64,000 nucleotides of DNA, taken from NCBI GenBank assembly GCA_039566865.1, contig CM076953.1, forward strand, positions 2,232,001 to 2,296,000, written 5' to 3'. Under the pieces are notes generated by a model, which saw only the letters and a list, made by a program, of their open reading frames with translations, had not been told where the DNA came from and searched no databases. Shown here piece after piece: positions 23,201 through 33,200 of this stretch (position 1 is the stretch's first letter; each line of letters opens with the position of its first letter). Position numbers and translations under genes: made by a program. This DNA is from Aurelia coerulea. Taxonomy: Eukaryota; Cnidaria; Scyphozoa; Semaeostomeae; Ulmaridae.

Positions 23201-25469
23201 GAATTAATTGTATGATTAAATAAATGTACACGAATGAATATCTTTACAGTATTTTACTAATTAATAGAAACAGATAAATGCTAACTTTCGGAGACATACT
23301 GGCATGGCAAGCATTGCATTTACAGTTTTTTTTTTATATAATATATTCCAAATAAAATTTACAATACAAATTACGAACTACATTACTTATAAAATTACTC
23401 TACAATACTACTAGGACGATCAACCCCAGGGAGCAAAAGGCTGTGTCTACCCCGAGGCCATTAAATAAAGATAATAAAGGAAAAGAAACTACTTTAACTA
23501 TGGGACAAAAACGGGTGGCTTATGAAGGGATGGTTAAGTGGCTACAGAAATTCACTCGAATCGACCAGTTTCATGGATAAAATGTAGCGTTAGCTCAAGA
23601 ATTTGTCTATTTAGTGAAATAGGAAAATCTTTATTGCCATACAATAAAAGTTGCAGTAAAGCTTCATTTGCAAGATTTACATATCCAAGTGGTCGTATTA
23701 ATGCATAGATTCCAGCGAGGAGGTCTCGTCTTTGTACATCAAAACAAGGGCAGAGCAACAAGAAGTGTTCCGTATCTTCAATACCATCATTTGTCGGACA
23801 CATAGGATTTGTGGTATCTTTAAAATTGTGTTTAAATTTATGAAAATTTAACATCTAAGACCGACTCTAAGTTGAGTTAGATAGGATAGACCTTTTGGGT
23901 CATGAATCCCATATACAGGTTTTCCAGGAGGGCGGATTTTTGATAACATTTTCAATTTGAAAACGGCAACAGATGGTGCCAGCCTAGTTTCAGGTTCAAG
24001 GTCATTCCATTCGGACAGACAATGAGGATAAAAAGTAGATTTGAACTTTGCAGTTCTTGCCCTTATTTGCCCGATGATGTCAGGTTTGCGAAGAGAGTAC
24101 TGAAACTGCCGAAGTGGTGGAATTGGATCCCTTGTATAGTTCGGAGTTAGGTTGTTTACAATTTTATAGAACAAAGTCAGGCGTCTACTCCACCTACGGA
24201 GACTTAAAGATTCCCATCCAAGCTCAGTGTACAACTTCTCTCTAGATGAGTTCTCATTTACAGTTTGGGCCATCCTACATTTTTATCATACGTTTGAAAC
24301 TACTTACGTTTTCAGCAGATTTCATTTCTTTCGACAGTCCATTCCAGATTTGAGATCTCAATGGTTGTAGGCTATTTGAATAGATGGTGCCAGTAACTCA
24401 GGTACAGTAAATCCCCGCATATAAGAAACGGACATATAAGAAACTGCAGCCTGCAAGTATAGAGAATATTTTCTCCTTTATAAGAAACCAACCAGACAGC
24501 CTGATTTTTTCAAGTTTCTTATAAATGATGCTAAGTTGAAATATACTCAACTACACTACTGTTGTTTTTCTGCATAGATTTCATTACTAAGACTTGTAAA
24601 ATCTGCTCAATATCTAGGGGATATACAGTATTTCATGTTTGCTTCATCCACGATCATTTAGTGGGGCATCCTTGTTCGCTATGCAGCATAATCCTTGAAT
24701 TTAAAGATGGTTTTTGACAAGAAATCATTATGTGATAGAAAGTTTCTTAATGGATATATAAGAAATCTGCAAGCTTCATTTAAAGATATTTTCTTGCATA
24801 CAAGAAACTAGACAGCCTGATTTGAAAATTTGCGTTTCTTTTATGCGGGGACGTACTGTTCTTCTGGTACCAAGGGCAAATACAACTGCTCATGGTATAG
24901 AAACCATACGTTATGTTGGAAGTAGACTTTGGCAACATTACCTAGTGAAACTAAAGAGTCTTCCACTTTAGGAGTCTCTAAGGGTCGTATTAAAAGTTGG
25001 GTTACAGACAAATGCAACTGCAAGCTTTGCAAGACATATGTCAAGAATCTTGGCTATATTTAGTTTAAATTTGTAATTAGATTTTAGATTTTAGAAAGTA
25101 TGTAAAATAGGTTTTCTTTGTACATACTTGGCTTTAATTAGTTGTTCAGCTACTCTTGTCGCCTACTTGAAATAAATTGTTTTTATTATTGTCCTTATTT
25201 TTAATAAAAAACACAACTGTTTCAGGGCAGACGTTTCGATATAAAATCTTCTTCAATGTCATTATTTTTATTATTATTAGTACCTTCAGTCCGTGAGTCA
25301 AAATGGAATTATAGAAATCCGCTGTAAAACTTTCTGTTTCAATTGCAGTATGTCTGGTGCACGAATAGTTGGACATATGGTCCACCAGTTAGGATCTGGA
25401 AAATACGGAATGGCGAGTATATGCAATGGTGGTGGAGGAGCTTCAGCAATGATCATTCAAAAACTGTAA
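8238..25469 (+). CDS. ACAT1: Acetyl-CoA acetyltransferase, mitochondrial (thiolase II), 14 exons
   Basis: Exons: 8238-8288, 8810-8863, 9064-9181, 11436-11531, 11802-11902, 13056-13148, 13674-13724, 15061-15162, 19295-19346, 19698-19904, 21196-21260, 22186-22275, 22419-22486, 25349-25469. All have AG/GT borders and compatible phases, and sum to 1269 bases (422 residues plus stop). The enzyme joins two acetyl-CoA to acetoacetyl-CoA and cleaves 2-methylacetoacetyl-CoA, in ketone-body and isoleucine metabolism in the mitochondrial matrix. Visible landmarks are the acyl-accepting Cys121 in KVCASGM, NEAF at 348-351, His380 in GHPIG, and the second active-site Cys408 in CNGGGG. From memory the human enzyme has 427 residues with these sites near 126, 385 and 413, a constant offset of five. 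The basic, Ser/Arg-rich N-terminus ([11 protein letters not shown]) suits a mitochondrial transit peptide. Exon 1 is the least certain part; its ATG has a good context (AAAATGG), but an in-frame ATG also lies at 8178. Confidence 0.93.
8810..8863 (+). CDS. ACAT1: ACAT1 exon 2 (transit peptide end)
   Basis: Between TTTGTAG and GTGAAT; encodes [18 protein letters not shown], basic and Ser-rich as expected for a mitochondrial leader, phase 0 on both sides. Confidence 0.8.
9064..9181 (+). CDS. ACAT1: ACAT1 exon 3 (thiolase N-terminal strand)
   Basis: Starts [15 protein letters not shown], the conserved beginning of the thiolase fold. Ends one base into a Gly codon before donor GTATAA. Confidence 0.95.
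9563..11023. mobile_element. piggyBac-like non-autonomous element
   Basis: Flanked by TTAA at 9559-9562 and 11024-11027, with inverted tips CCCTTTGAGCCCTGCA. TTAA duplication and CCC-starting tips are the known piggyBac signature. Just inside the left tip are subterminal repeats of a CTGCAGTCGCAAATCTGCG type, with an inverted partner at about 9623-9640. No DDD transposase frame is visible in the 1461 bp. Lies in the ACAT1 intron after exon 3. Confidence 0.82.
11028..11333. mobile_element. Short TTAA-flanked element abutting the piggyBac-like one
   Basis: Tips are AGGGGCTCCGTCGTCAAA on the left and an inverted partner ending GACTGAGCCCCT on the right, between TTAA at 11024-11027 and 11334-11337. 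It shares its left TTAA with the neighbouring element. A fragment of the same tip (AGGGGCTCCGTCGCCAAA) lies at about 20415. Non-coding, 306 bp. Confidence 0.65.
11436..11531 (+). CDS. ACAT1: ACAT1 exon 4
   Basis: Completes the split Gly and encodes the conserved GNVL and GQAPARQA segments. Donor GTACAT, phase 1. Confidence 0.95.
11802..11902 (+). CDS. ACAT1: ACAT1 exon 5 (nucleophilic cysteine)
   Basis: Carries [15 protein letters not shown], with the acyl-enzyme Cys121. Donor GTAAGG, phase 0. Confidence 0.96.
13056..13148 (+). CDS. ACAT1: ACAT1 exon 6
   Basis: Encodes [15 protein letters not shown], a signature stretch of thiolases. Phase 0 both sides. Confidence 0.96.
13674..13724 (+). 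CDS. ACAT1: ACAT1 exon 7 (17 codons)
   Basis: Short exon encoding [17 protein letters not shown], matching the family's KDGLTD-YNK-HMG region; phase 0 both sides. Confidence 0.93.
14172..14320 (-). repeat. Truncated 3' tail of a non-LTR retrotransposon
   Basis: Begins with a T-run (a poly-A tail on the minus strand) and matches the tail of the element at 23320-24280 (shared TTTACAATACTAC, GGAGCAAAAG and GTGTCTACCCC blocks). A 5'-truncated insertion in the ACAT1 intron after exon 7; no coding sequence remains. Confidence 0.65.
15061..15162 (+). CDS. ACAT1: ACAT1 exon 8
   Basis: Encodes [20 protein letters not shown] and the conserved YAISSYKRS. Followed by the 4.1 kb intron that holds nested transposons. 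Confidence 0.96.
15217..15741. mobile_element. Mutator-style long-TIR MITE, copy 2 (525 bp)
   Basis: Same tips and length as copy 1. Flanks are CCAAAAACG (15208-15216) and CCAAAAATG (15742-15750), a 9-bp duplication with one change. The target was the tip of an older element beginning CCGGGTGTCCCAAAAA at about 15199. In the ACAT1 intron after exon 8. Confidence 0.87.
15872..17499. mobile_element. TA-flanked element with inverted arms of about 190 bp around a non-LTR fragment
   Basis: TA dinucleotides at 15870-15871 and 17500-17501 flank inverted tips CCGGGTGTCCCAAAAA and its partner. The arms (about 15872-16065 and 17300-17499) match in inverted orientation over most of their length, for example ACCTCGTTTGTTGGTATTGG. 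TA duplication suggests the Tc1/mariner group. The loop holds a minus-strand non-LTR reverse transcriptase piece, which looks like a later insertion into a MITE. Confidence 0.75.
16400..17290 (-). pseudogene. Non-LTR retrotransposon ORF2, C-terminal half of RT (5' truncated)
   Basis: The frame open from 17395 to 16400 contains the reverse transcriptase catalytic box YADDT (frame residues 58-62), then a thumb-like segment with [14 protein letters not shown], and the ending [13 protein letters not shown] typical of CR1/L2/jockey-type ORF2 C-termini. The first 35 or so codons come from the arm of the surrounding TA element, so the true retrotransposon part starts near 17290. The fingers domain and the endonuclease are missing. 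The tail towards 16200 is T-rich, as expected for a minus-strand insertion. Dead fragment. Confidence 0.82.
17950..18137. repeat. MITE family A, copy 2 (inverted relative to copies 1 and 3)
   Basis: Tips GATAGGCCTTTTAGGTATTCT and its partner ending GGTCTATT; interior matches the reverse complement of 28703-28888, with more divergence. In the ACAT1 intron after exon 8. Confidence 0.65.
18561..18695. repeat. ATTC-type tetranucleotide microsatellite
   Basis: Imperfect then perfect CATT/ATTC repetition in the large ACAT1 intron, with scattered substitutions at the left end. Confidence 0.85.
19295..19346 (+). CDS. ACAT1: ACAT1 exon 9
   Basis: Encodes [17 protein letters not shown], matching the family's G-F-NEV-PV block. 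Ends in phase 1 before GTATGG. Confidence 0.9.
19698..19904 (+). CDS. ACAT1: ACAT1 exon 10 (longest)
   Basis: Contains [14 protein letters not shown] and the highly conserved [18 protein letters not shown]. Phase 1 to phase 1. Confidence 0.97.
20590..20722 (+). pseudogene. Non-LTR ORF2 3'-end remnant
   Basis: Plus-strand codons for [11 protein letters not shown], then after a one-base shift [18 protein letters not shown] and a stop at about 20720. This matches the end of the RT frame at 16400 ([13 protein letters not shown]), so a related element is inserted in the other orientation. About 40 codons remain, followed by a probable 3' untranslated stretch with a TATATA run near 20850. Confidence 0.65.
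21196..21260 (+). CDS. ACAT1: ACAT1 exon 11
   Basis: Encodes [16 protein letters not shown] and ends AMKK, phase 0; matches the family's EPIDFPIAP motif. Confidence 0.95.
21491..22071. repeat. Foldback MITE with arms over 200 bp
   Basis: The left arm from GTCCCAAAAAAATTGTGC through GAAACCAGCGGTCGGCCATT (about 21700) is repeated inverted from about 21870 to 22071. The right tip is followed by TA and reads CAGGGTGTGCTAAAAAATTG inward, similar in style to the CCGGGTG family. In the ACAT1 intron after exon 11. Confidence 0.78.
22186..22275 (+). CDS. ACAT1: ACAT1 exon 12 (NEAF motif)
   Basis: Encodes [18 protein letters not shown]; the NEAF loop (348-351) helps form the oxyanion hole. Phase 0 both sides. 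Confidence 0.96.
22419..22486 (+). CDS. ACAT1: ACAT1 exon 13 (catalytic histidine)
   Basis: Encodes [15 protein letters not shown] with His380. Splits the final Gly codon two bases in, before donor GTAAGC. Confidence 0.96.
23320..24280 (-). pseudogene. 5'-truncated non-LTR retrotransposon, ORF2 C-terminus and 3' tail
   Basis: Read on the minus strand: a frame at 24273-23848 ([28 protein letters not shown]) continues after a frameshift near 23850 into 23854-23552. That part holds a Cys/His cluster ([20 protein letters not shown]), the zinc-binding end module of many non-LTR ORF2 proteins. The stop at 23552 is followed by a tail ending in a T-run at about 23325. No RT catalytic box or endonuclease remains. 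In the ACAT1 intron after exon 13. The tail matches 14172-14320. Confidence 0.82.
24403..24860. repeat. TACAGTA-type MITE with repeated TATAAGAAAC motif, copy 1
   Basis: Inverted tips TACAGTAAATCCCCGCATA and a partner ending GGGGACGTACTGT. AAGAAAC or its complement recurs many times inside. Same style as 55019-55453 and 61981-62456. Non-coding, in the ACAT1 intron after exon 13. Confidence 0.7.
25349..25469 (+). CDS. ACAT1: ACAT1 exon 14 (second active-site cysteine, stop)
   Basis: Begins with the last base of the split Gly, then [15 protein letters not shown], and carries [12 protein letters not shown] with Cys408. Stop TAA at 25467-25469. No canonical AATAAA is seen in the following 200 bases. 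Confidence 0.96.
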
Positions 25470-25551
25470 CTGAAGAATGAAGTGAATTGAAATGAAGTGA
25501 ATTGAAATGTGAGTGTACTATATGTATTGAATTAGCAAGAGAGGATTAATA

Positions 25552-26146
25552 CCCCGGGTGAGTCAAAAAAAAGAATCCCTGTTTGAAAGACCAAAGATCC
25601 CTCGATATCAAGACATTAATATTGGGAAATATGTCATTCAATAGCGAACATGTTGAAATATATTCTTAATTTTACCTGCCTGAAATCGGCCACTCTGTTC
25701 TGAAATTATAAGAGATTTTCTCTAGGAAGCCCCTCCAAGAACCTACCAAAACTGCATAAAATCGCGACCAAATTTCTCGCATGTCTATGCCTTATAGCTA
25801 TGACTTGTGCATGCTTTGGCACGTTTATATCTTTGGGAGATGAAAATGTCATCACTGGGATGGGGGTAAAACAACATTATTCCGGACGATTTTATCTTTC
25901 CAAGAGGATAAAACAGGTTAGAATGTGTTGAACTCATTGGGGTGAGGCAGAAAGCTCGAGAAATGTTGGTCGTTGTTTTGTGCTTGTTTTGAGGATTTAT
26001 CGAAAGGGCTTTCTGGAGAAAATGCTCCATAATTTCAGAATGGAGTGGTCGATTTCAGTCAGGTAAATGTCGAGGTCTACATCTTGATATTCAGGGAATG
26101 GTGATACTTCAAATCAAACAGGGATTCTTTTTATTGACTCACCCGG
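25552..26146. mobile_element. TA-flanked CCGGGTGAGTC hairpin element (about 595 bp)
   Basis: Tips CCGGGTGAGTCAAAAA and inverted partner between TA dinucleotides (25550-25551 and 26147-26148). The arms stay complementary well inward, for example CTGAAATCGGCCACTC at about 25682 with its partner near 26045-26065, so most of the element folds into one hairpin. It begins about 80 bases after the ACAT1 stop and may lie in its 3' untranslated region. Confidence 0.8.
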
Positions 26147-27000
26147 TACAAGAGCTAATATAAAGAATGACTGGTTGTAGAATAGAACTTCTTGCCAATA
26201 TGGAGATGTATGCAACGAGCGATATGTTCGTGCAGATGGTGTCGTGCTTGCAAAGTAGAATTTGAAGAAGAGATCTAAAACACCACGCTAATTACACTTT
26301 CCTATTCATTACAACCATTTAGAAATATCGCATGATCATCTATCAATTTTTTCTCGAATTCTTCTCGTAAGAAATTCTAATTCGGAAACCTCTTTGATGT
26401 GGGTATCAATTTAAAGAGTTTTGTTAAAATCATAAATATACCCCTAGGACACGAACCCATTGCTCAGGTTTCTATCAATACGGCCACCTTGATAGCCCGT
26501 GGCCTGAACTTTACGATGTTGATGCTTTTAGTGAGAAACTTGCATAAGCCAGCCACCGTCTATTCCTTAGTTCTAAAGACCTACCTAGCCTCAAAAGGGA
26601 AAGTATAAAAAAACGCTAGTTTTGGTTGAAGATATTTTGGCTCTGTTATTCATCTTCTCTTTGCATTATTTATCATACATTATTTCAACCCAGAAAATTA
26701 AACGTAGAATTGTGGATATAGCTAACATTTGTAAAATGCCGTGGTGTAATTTCATAGGAAGCCAAACCAAGATCATGAATTTATAAATTTCAAGTTTTAA
26801 TCGTTCGAATTTCCATTGTTTTTACAATCTTTCCAATTTCATTGGCCAATTTCAAATGAGAGAACTGCACAGAGAATCTTCGCAAAAGCTTTTTCTTTTA
26901 CTCGGGCGTTGTCCAAGAAGCTATAAGTTTCGTATCTTCAGCTGTAATAGGAAGAAACTTCTATTTCAGGCTGCACAGTTTCTTACAGGCGATTTAAAGT

Positions 27001-27240
27001 TGCCGTGCCGAGCGGCTTATACAGTTTTCGTTAGGCTACTGAAGTTAAGCTCGGTTATGTGAGGTCAAATCCGGATGGGTGACCTTTCAGTTTCCTGACC
27101 AAGCACCTCATTTCACCACCCTTCGGAAGGGATGTTAAACTAGGGGTCCCATGCCTGGATGCTACATGCTTAGTAGGCCTAAATTAGCTGGAAATATTTA
27201 GAAATCTTTCCGGCCTAATCAAAATAATGTAATGAATGAA
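27001..27240 (+). repeat. SINE with tRNA- or 5S-like head
   Basis: The head contains TGCCGAGCGG, resembling a tRNA-Ser/Leu A box. It also has GAAGTTAAGC and, 22 bases on, GGATGGGTGACC, which are spaced as in the 5S rRNA internal promoter. A body with the hairpin CCCTTCGGAAGGG and GGTCCCATGC follows, then an AATG/GAAA-type tail near 27225-27250. This head, body and short-repeat tail is the layout of a SINE. Whether the head derives from 5S rRNA or tRNA is unresolved. It is not a functional 5S gene. Confidence 0.6.
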
Positions 27241-28702
27241 AGAATGAACGTGATCTAATTTGCACAAACGTGGTCTAAGTTGCGTGCTTGCAACGGCTTA
27301 CCCCACGACTATCATGCATGGTAACACATTTGTTCCCTGGCAATGATGACACCCTGACTGCCCCCATTGGTAGTCAACAAGCCTTTTGTAGTTTTTAATC
27401 AACAAAGGATAATCCGAACAAATTATGAACAGGTAAAGAATTCTTTGGAAGAAAAGACACCTGGTTACTTTATCAAAGTTATAAAATGAATTTAATAAGA
27501 TGATTTGCGTATCTTACTGACTATTGGCAAACAGCTTCAAAAATATTCGTTCTTGTTGAGCTCCGCGAGGATACAAGTAATATGACATTCGTGATTAGAC
27601 CGTTTAAAACTTAACAATTGGGTTCAGATGAACTCTTGCATCTTCGTCACGCTACTGTAGACATCGTTAACTCCAACCTCGTTCTCAGGGTGTTCTGACG
27701 TCATACACTGATCACGAAGCGGAGTGAACAGAGCAAGGAACTCACTCTGGGGACGAGATATCGTTAACTCCTAGGTTAGCTCCTTGGAGAAATCCTGCTC
27801 CAAGTCTAACTCTTTAAATCTTTATTCCGTGCTAACTTTTTAAAAGTGGAGACTTTTGTATTTTACCTCTGACTAAACGAGACTCGTGTCTGTCCAGATG
27901 TGGGTCATACGGCCTGAAATCATGCGGCCGGGCTGTGTCCCAGACCCCCGTTTTTCATACCTTAAATATTCCGATGAGAAGTAATATGATTTGCTTATCG
28001 TTTTCATGTGACACTGGTCACATCAGTTAACCAACCGAAAAGTATCTTTACGTTGTTTGAAATTTAGATTAAGAAGCATGTTGGGTCGCTCAAGTTCCTT
28101 GAGCTAAAAGTTTAGAAATTGGAGAAAATACTGAGGTGACTGAGTTGTCGGCTGCTATGTTGATCGGGCCTTATCCGACAACTTGCTGTGACCATTGTCA
28201 CACGAAAATGTTGAGCGAATTACTGGTTCCGTTACACAACGCTATTGTCAAGATTTCGTGGCATTGGACTTCATAAAAAACCCTTTATCATTTAAAAGTA
28301 GAAGGAAAAACACAAGTGGCATAACAGATAAACAGTCGAGGCATGAATATTTAGCAGTTCCCATTTTCCAATATGTAATTCAAACGCTCTAATCTCATGA
28401 ATTTTGCTACTCTTTCTTGTCAACAAACAACTCAATTTTATGATAACAACGATTAAACAAGAATATCTTGCAAATTGAACATTGAATATTAATAAAAATC
28501 CATTTAAGTCCACGCGGAACAAAATTTGTACAGAAGTTTATCGATTTTATAAATCGGAGGGGTTACTTTGGGTGAGAGTCTGGTACTCAGGGTAGGGAAG
28601 GGCTAATTGCACTAATTTTGCAGAATAGAGCCTGGCTCTAGGGGGCTCCATAATTTTTCTTATTGTTTGATTTACCTTTGCCAGTATTTTTGTAGCGGCA
28701 GC

Positions 28703-28888
28703 AATAGACCTTTTAGCTATTCTACAAAAGAGCTTGGATCGAGCGTTATTTTTATACATTTTTATATGCGAGGTTCGATCGAGTGGCGTTAGAGCTTCTA
28801 TCACAATTGTGCACATTCGAAAATTCTACAAAATGTAGCAAAATATCGTTCGATTCTGATTCTTTTCAAAATAGCTAAAAGGTCTATT
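28703..28888. repeat. MITE family A, copy 3 (best preserved)
   Basis: Tips AATAGACCTTTTAGCTATT and exact inverted partner ending GGTCTATT at 28888; 186 bp, no reading frame. Confidence 0.82.
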
Positions 28889-29130
28889 GGCTACTGGCTC
28901 ATTGATAAGATTTGCCCACTTTTGGAAAGTCTTCAAAAAATTAGTACTTGTCTATAAAGTTGAAAGCTGGAAGTCGGCGTCTGGGTCACGGTATATTGGC
29001 ACCTTGGCAAAATTGGCGGGAAATAGGCACTTTGCACGTGCATGGCAAATAAACTTGCCTCAAGCCTATCTCTTCAGTTCGTCTTATAGGCCTTAATCTA
29101 TAGCATCAAAAGGCTCTTAAAAACGGAGTT

Positions 29131-30050
29131 CTGTAATACACATCTCTAATCTAAAATAAAACGGTTGATTCTGATGCATTTCGAGGTGCTGAACACGAAT
29201 ATAAAAAGTTCACATTTCTAGAGGGCGCAGTTTTTTCAAAAACCGGGGGCCTAGTTTTGATGACGTCACAATAGTCTTTTGCGAAAAAATTTGTGATAAT
29301 TGAATTTGAATTGTTTAGCCCCAAAGAGATCAATCTGATGAAATATTTTGTATTAGAAACATATGTTCCAGCTCTTATAATTTCTGATCTACGAGCCCTT
29401 AAAGTTTTCAAAAATTGTTGACTCAGCTTTTTTTCGTAATTTTTATTTTCGGTTACATACATCCAATTTTTACTTGCAAAATGTCATGCGATTCATCTCA
29501 ACGAGCTCTATAAGATAGCGCTAATTGTATCTGTGTATGCTGTTCTGATTTTGTTTCACAGATGGAACAAATTTCCTTTGTTCCATGTATGTTCATTCAC
29601 TAAGGAAATTTGTTCCATCTGTGAAACAAAATCAGAACAGTATACACAGATACAATTAGCGCTATCTTATAGAGCTCGTTGAGATGAATCGAATGACATT
29701 TTGCAAGTAAAAATTGGATGTATGTAATCGAAAATAAAAATTACGAAAAAAAGCTGAGTCAGCAATTTTTGAAAACTTTAAGGGCTCGTAGATCAGAAAT
29801 TATAAGAGCTGGAACATATGTTTCTAATACAAAATATTTCCTCAGATTGATCTCTTGGGGGCTAAACAATTCAAATTCAATTATCACAAATTTTTTCGCA
29901 AAAGACTATTGTGACGTCTTCAAAACTAGGCCCCTGGTTTTTGAAAAAAAACTGCGCCCCCTAGAGGTGTGAACTTTTATATTCGTGTTCAGCACCTCGA
30001 AATGCATCAGAATCAGCCGTTTTATTTTAGATTAGAGATGTGTATTACAG
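29131..30050. repeat. Near-perfect palindrome with arms of about 449 bp
   Basis: Arm 29131-29579 is repeated in inverted orientation at 29602-30050 with only scattered substitutions and a spacer of about 22 bases. The outermost sequence is CTGTAATACACATCTC and its complement. It sits inside a second, older inverted repeat: GGCGGGAAATAGGCACTTTG near 29015-29035 has its partner near 30168-30195. No protein similarity is recognised in either arm. Confidence 0.9.
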
Positions 30051-30208
30051 AGGTGACACGATAGCGCCTCACAGATAAAGGCCTATTACCCTTCCCTTGG
30101 ATCTGCCATTCCGGATCCAGAAACAACCGAAAGGGAACGTTGAGATAGATCTTGCTATGCACGTGCAAAGTGCCTATTTTCCCGCCAATTTTGCCAAGGA
30201 GAAGGCTA

Positions 30209-33200
30209 ACCTTTCTCAAGCCAATTTTTTCCACTGGACCTTTGCAACAAAAGGGTATATCCTCTGCCAAAAACGAGGATGTTTGTACATTTTAACTATG
30301 GTTTGTATAATTAGGATAAATTTTGTTAGCGTAAGTGAAGACATGCTTTATAATGCATTGTCTAGCCTTGGTTTGTAACACAATACTCGACTTAGCGTAG
30401 CGTCTGAAATGGGTAAAATCGGAACAATTCTTTCACTAGGGGGCTGGCAGAAGATTACATTTATGTCTCAAAGGAGAGATTTCGTTATGTTATAATTTCT
30501 CCAACACGAATACCAATTTTAGATCTATTTATAGAAATTCAGTCCCATCATAAGATTTTGGATTTCCCAGCTTCGGATAAGTCCTTTCGTTTCGTAGCAT
30601 AATTTTAGCTTTTTTGGCAGGCGGGGGGGAGAAACTTGTAACTCTCTCTGAAAAGTGTTTGACATTTTTTTGCGTCGCAAAATTAGAGCTTTATCTCTGC
30701 AATGCAATATCTATGAAATATTTTTACATTCAGTGACTCACACTAGTTAACTTTGAAAGATGCCACAATTTTGCCAAACTGCAAAAACCTTGCCCTTGAA
30801 ACTTCGTGGTAAAAAAATTGGGTAAAAATTCTGAAAAAGCTGTTTTTTTATTTGCAGTCCAGATTGCAGTCCAGATTTTACATTCTAGATTCTCACTATG
30901 AATAACACAAGTATATTTACATTTAGGGCGTACAACAGCCCTCTTCGATTGCCAACAAAATCCCATAGTCTCTCTTGGGCTTAACATTAAACACAAAATT
31001 TACTCTAAACTTAACAAAAGCAGGAAAATATTGAATTTTCTTATCACAGGATTTCAAAATTCCAAATATAACAGCAAGCATGAATGTTGTTTCTAGGCTT
31101 TTCATGAACAGACCTCATGAAAAATTAATAAGTTGCGTCAAACAGATCAGTCAAACCGCTATTTTCAATTTCTTTTCCGCGATTTCAAAGATCAATCTGT
31201 TAAAAACTGTCTTCGATCTTCCTCTCCAATCGCCAAGAGCCATATTTTCGCTGTTTTTCGACGCGCATCCGTCCAGCCTCTGTAAGGTTTCGCGAGATTT
31301 CGCCCACGTTTTCTCGCATCAATCGAAAAGTCTTGCAGTTTTCGACTCAGAATTCGAGTAAATCATCGTAAACACGATAAAATTGATGTTTCATTGCCGC
31401 TTTTTAAGTCAGGTAGTTCAAATTTATCGTTGTCAAGTCCAAGGTCATATGCAAGTTCTAACAACGCATCTCCATCAAACATTCGATCCGCACTGTCTAA
31501 AATGGCCATCAAAGTGTCTTGTATATCACCGATAGCGTTTAATTCATTTCTCATATTGTTATTCATGTCTTTAGTATTGCAATAATTCGATTTGTTCGTA
31601 TTTAACTCCATTTTTGCTTGTCCGCCACAACCTCGATAATTTCCACACCAAGTGTTCTGTGCACAACGTGTTATTGTCTGAATGAATTTGGAGTGCGGTA
31701 CAGGAGCACAGATCTGGGTTAAAACAGGGGCACAAATTTGCGACATTTCAATGAAGTTGGAAGCCTTTCTGCTGTTCAAATGGGCTTCGATTTCTCTGCA
31801 ATTTTCAAAAATTTCCGTTGATTTCCTCAGCTGATCTCAATAATCTCACATGTGATCCGTTCAGAATTCTGCCCTTTGTGAAGTATTTCGATTCCTCAAA
31901 TGGGCTTGAATGTTTCTGTAAATCTTTTTTCTCTCCTCCCCTGATTTCTTTCCTCAACAACTCGCACGTGCTGCTTTCTAAATTCTCTCTTACTAATTAC
32001 GATCGCAAACAACGTGACTCTAGCTTGTGGCACTGATTCCCTGACCCACGTGTTTTCCAGCGCCTTGTCGGGTCCTTCACGGATGGCAACCTCGATCAAA
32101 GAGTTCTGCTCTTTTTTGCCTAGCTGCTCTCACCAATCAAATTTAACAACCAGTCACCTTCGGATTAGTCTGTCAATAAAAATAGACTCATGTAAGATGG
32201 ATTTTAATAGAAATGTTTATTATTATCGGAAAGTAATAATTTATTTCGCCGTCGCAAAGAAACAGCCGAAACAGCTTTATGCCAATTTGTTTTTATGCTT
32301 TTGATTTTACGCCTTCACAGGGTGGCATACTTGTTTTCGCCTTTTGTGGTTTACAAAAGTTTTGTGTGGTACTTTCATCTATTCATCCAGAATTTTTAAT
32401 GCCTTCCTTTCGCAGGAGACGGATTCAATGCTTTTATATAATTTCAATTTCCAAACAGCAAGATTTATAAGCTTCCTTCAACTGAGACTGTTGCATCCCG
32501 TCAACAATAGGATAAAAAACTCCGACAAATTTTAATGGGTCTGGAAAGAAGATGCCAAGAAAACCCATTCAAATTGCTGGACCAAAATATATAGAAGGAA
32601 CAATACAGGGGAAACTGCTCGTACTTTTTGTATGAGATAATTTGGCCTTGTACACGAAGTGTCTAAATATTCTTACTTGAGTATAGTTAAAGCGTTTCAA
32701 TCTTCATAGTAAATTTTAATGGAAAAATGTTTCCACAGTGAAATTGTGTGGAGAGCTGAGCTGAATTATTCACACTTGAAGCTACGTTCCTGGTGCATCA
32801 AGAGGCGCGGCAAACGCCGCACCGTACCACAAAATCGCCTAGTTTGTATTCATAACACTAGTTGCTTCAACAGTACAACAACTGAGCATTCTTTGCATCA
32901 AGGTTTTGAAATAAATAAGGCGCTTCTGATGCAAAATTCTATTTTTAGACCAGGCCATCATAGGACCCGCGTGTTCAATGAAACCACACACGTTTATTTT
33001 GTTAGAAACTTTGGTCTAGCAGCAATACACTAGTCGGTTTCTTAAAGTTGATGCCATTTTGCTACCACAGTTTTATCATGAGATAGTTTCTTGGTTTGTT
33101 ATGGTTTAAACGTAGAAGATTCTATTTTATGAGCGGTTTCTTTTAAAAAGAAGGTGTATACCTCTTCCCATTCACGTTAGTCCTGGGCCTACTACACTGC

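Noticed and set aside
27001..27110. A functional 5S rRNA or tRNA gene
   Set aside because: Only short promoter-like blocks match; no complete 5S fold or cloverleaf can be drawn, and SINE-like sequence follows.
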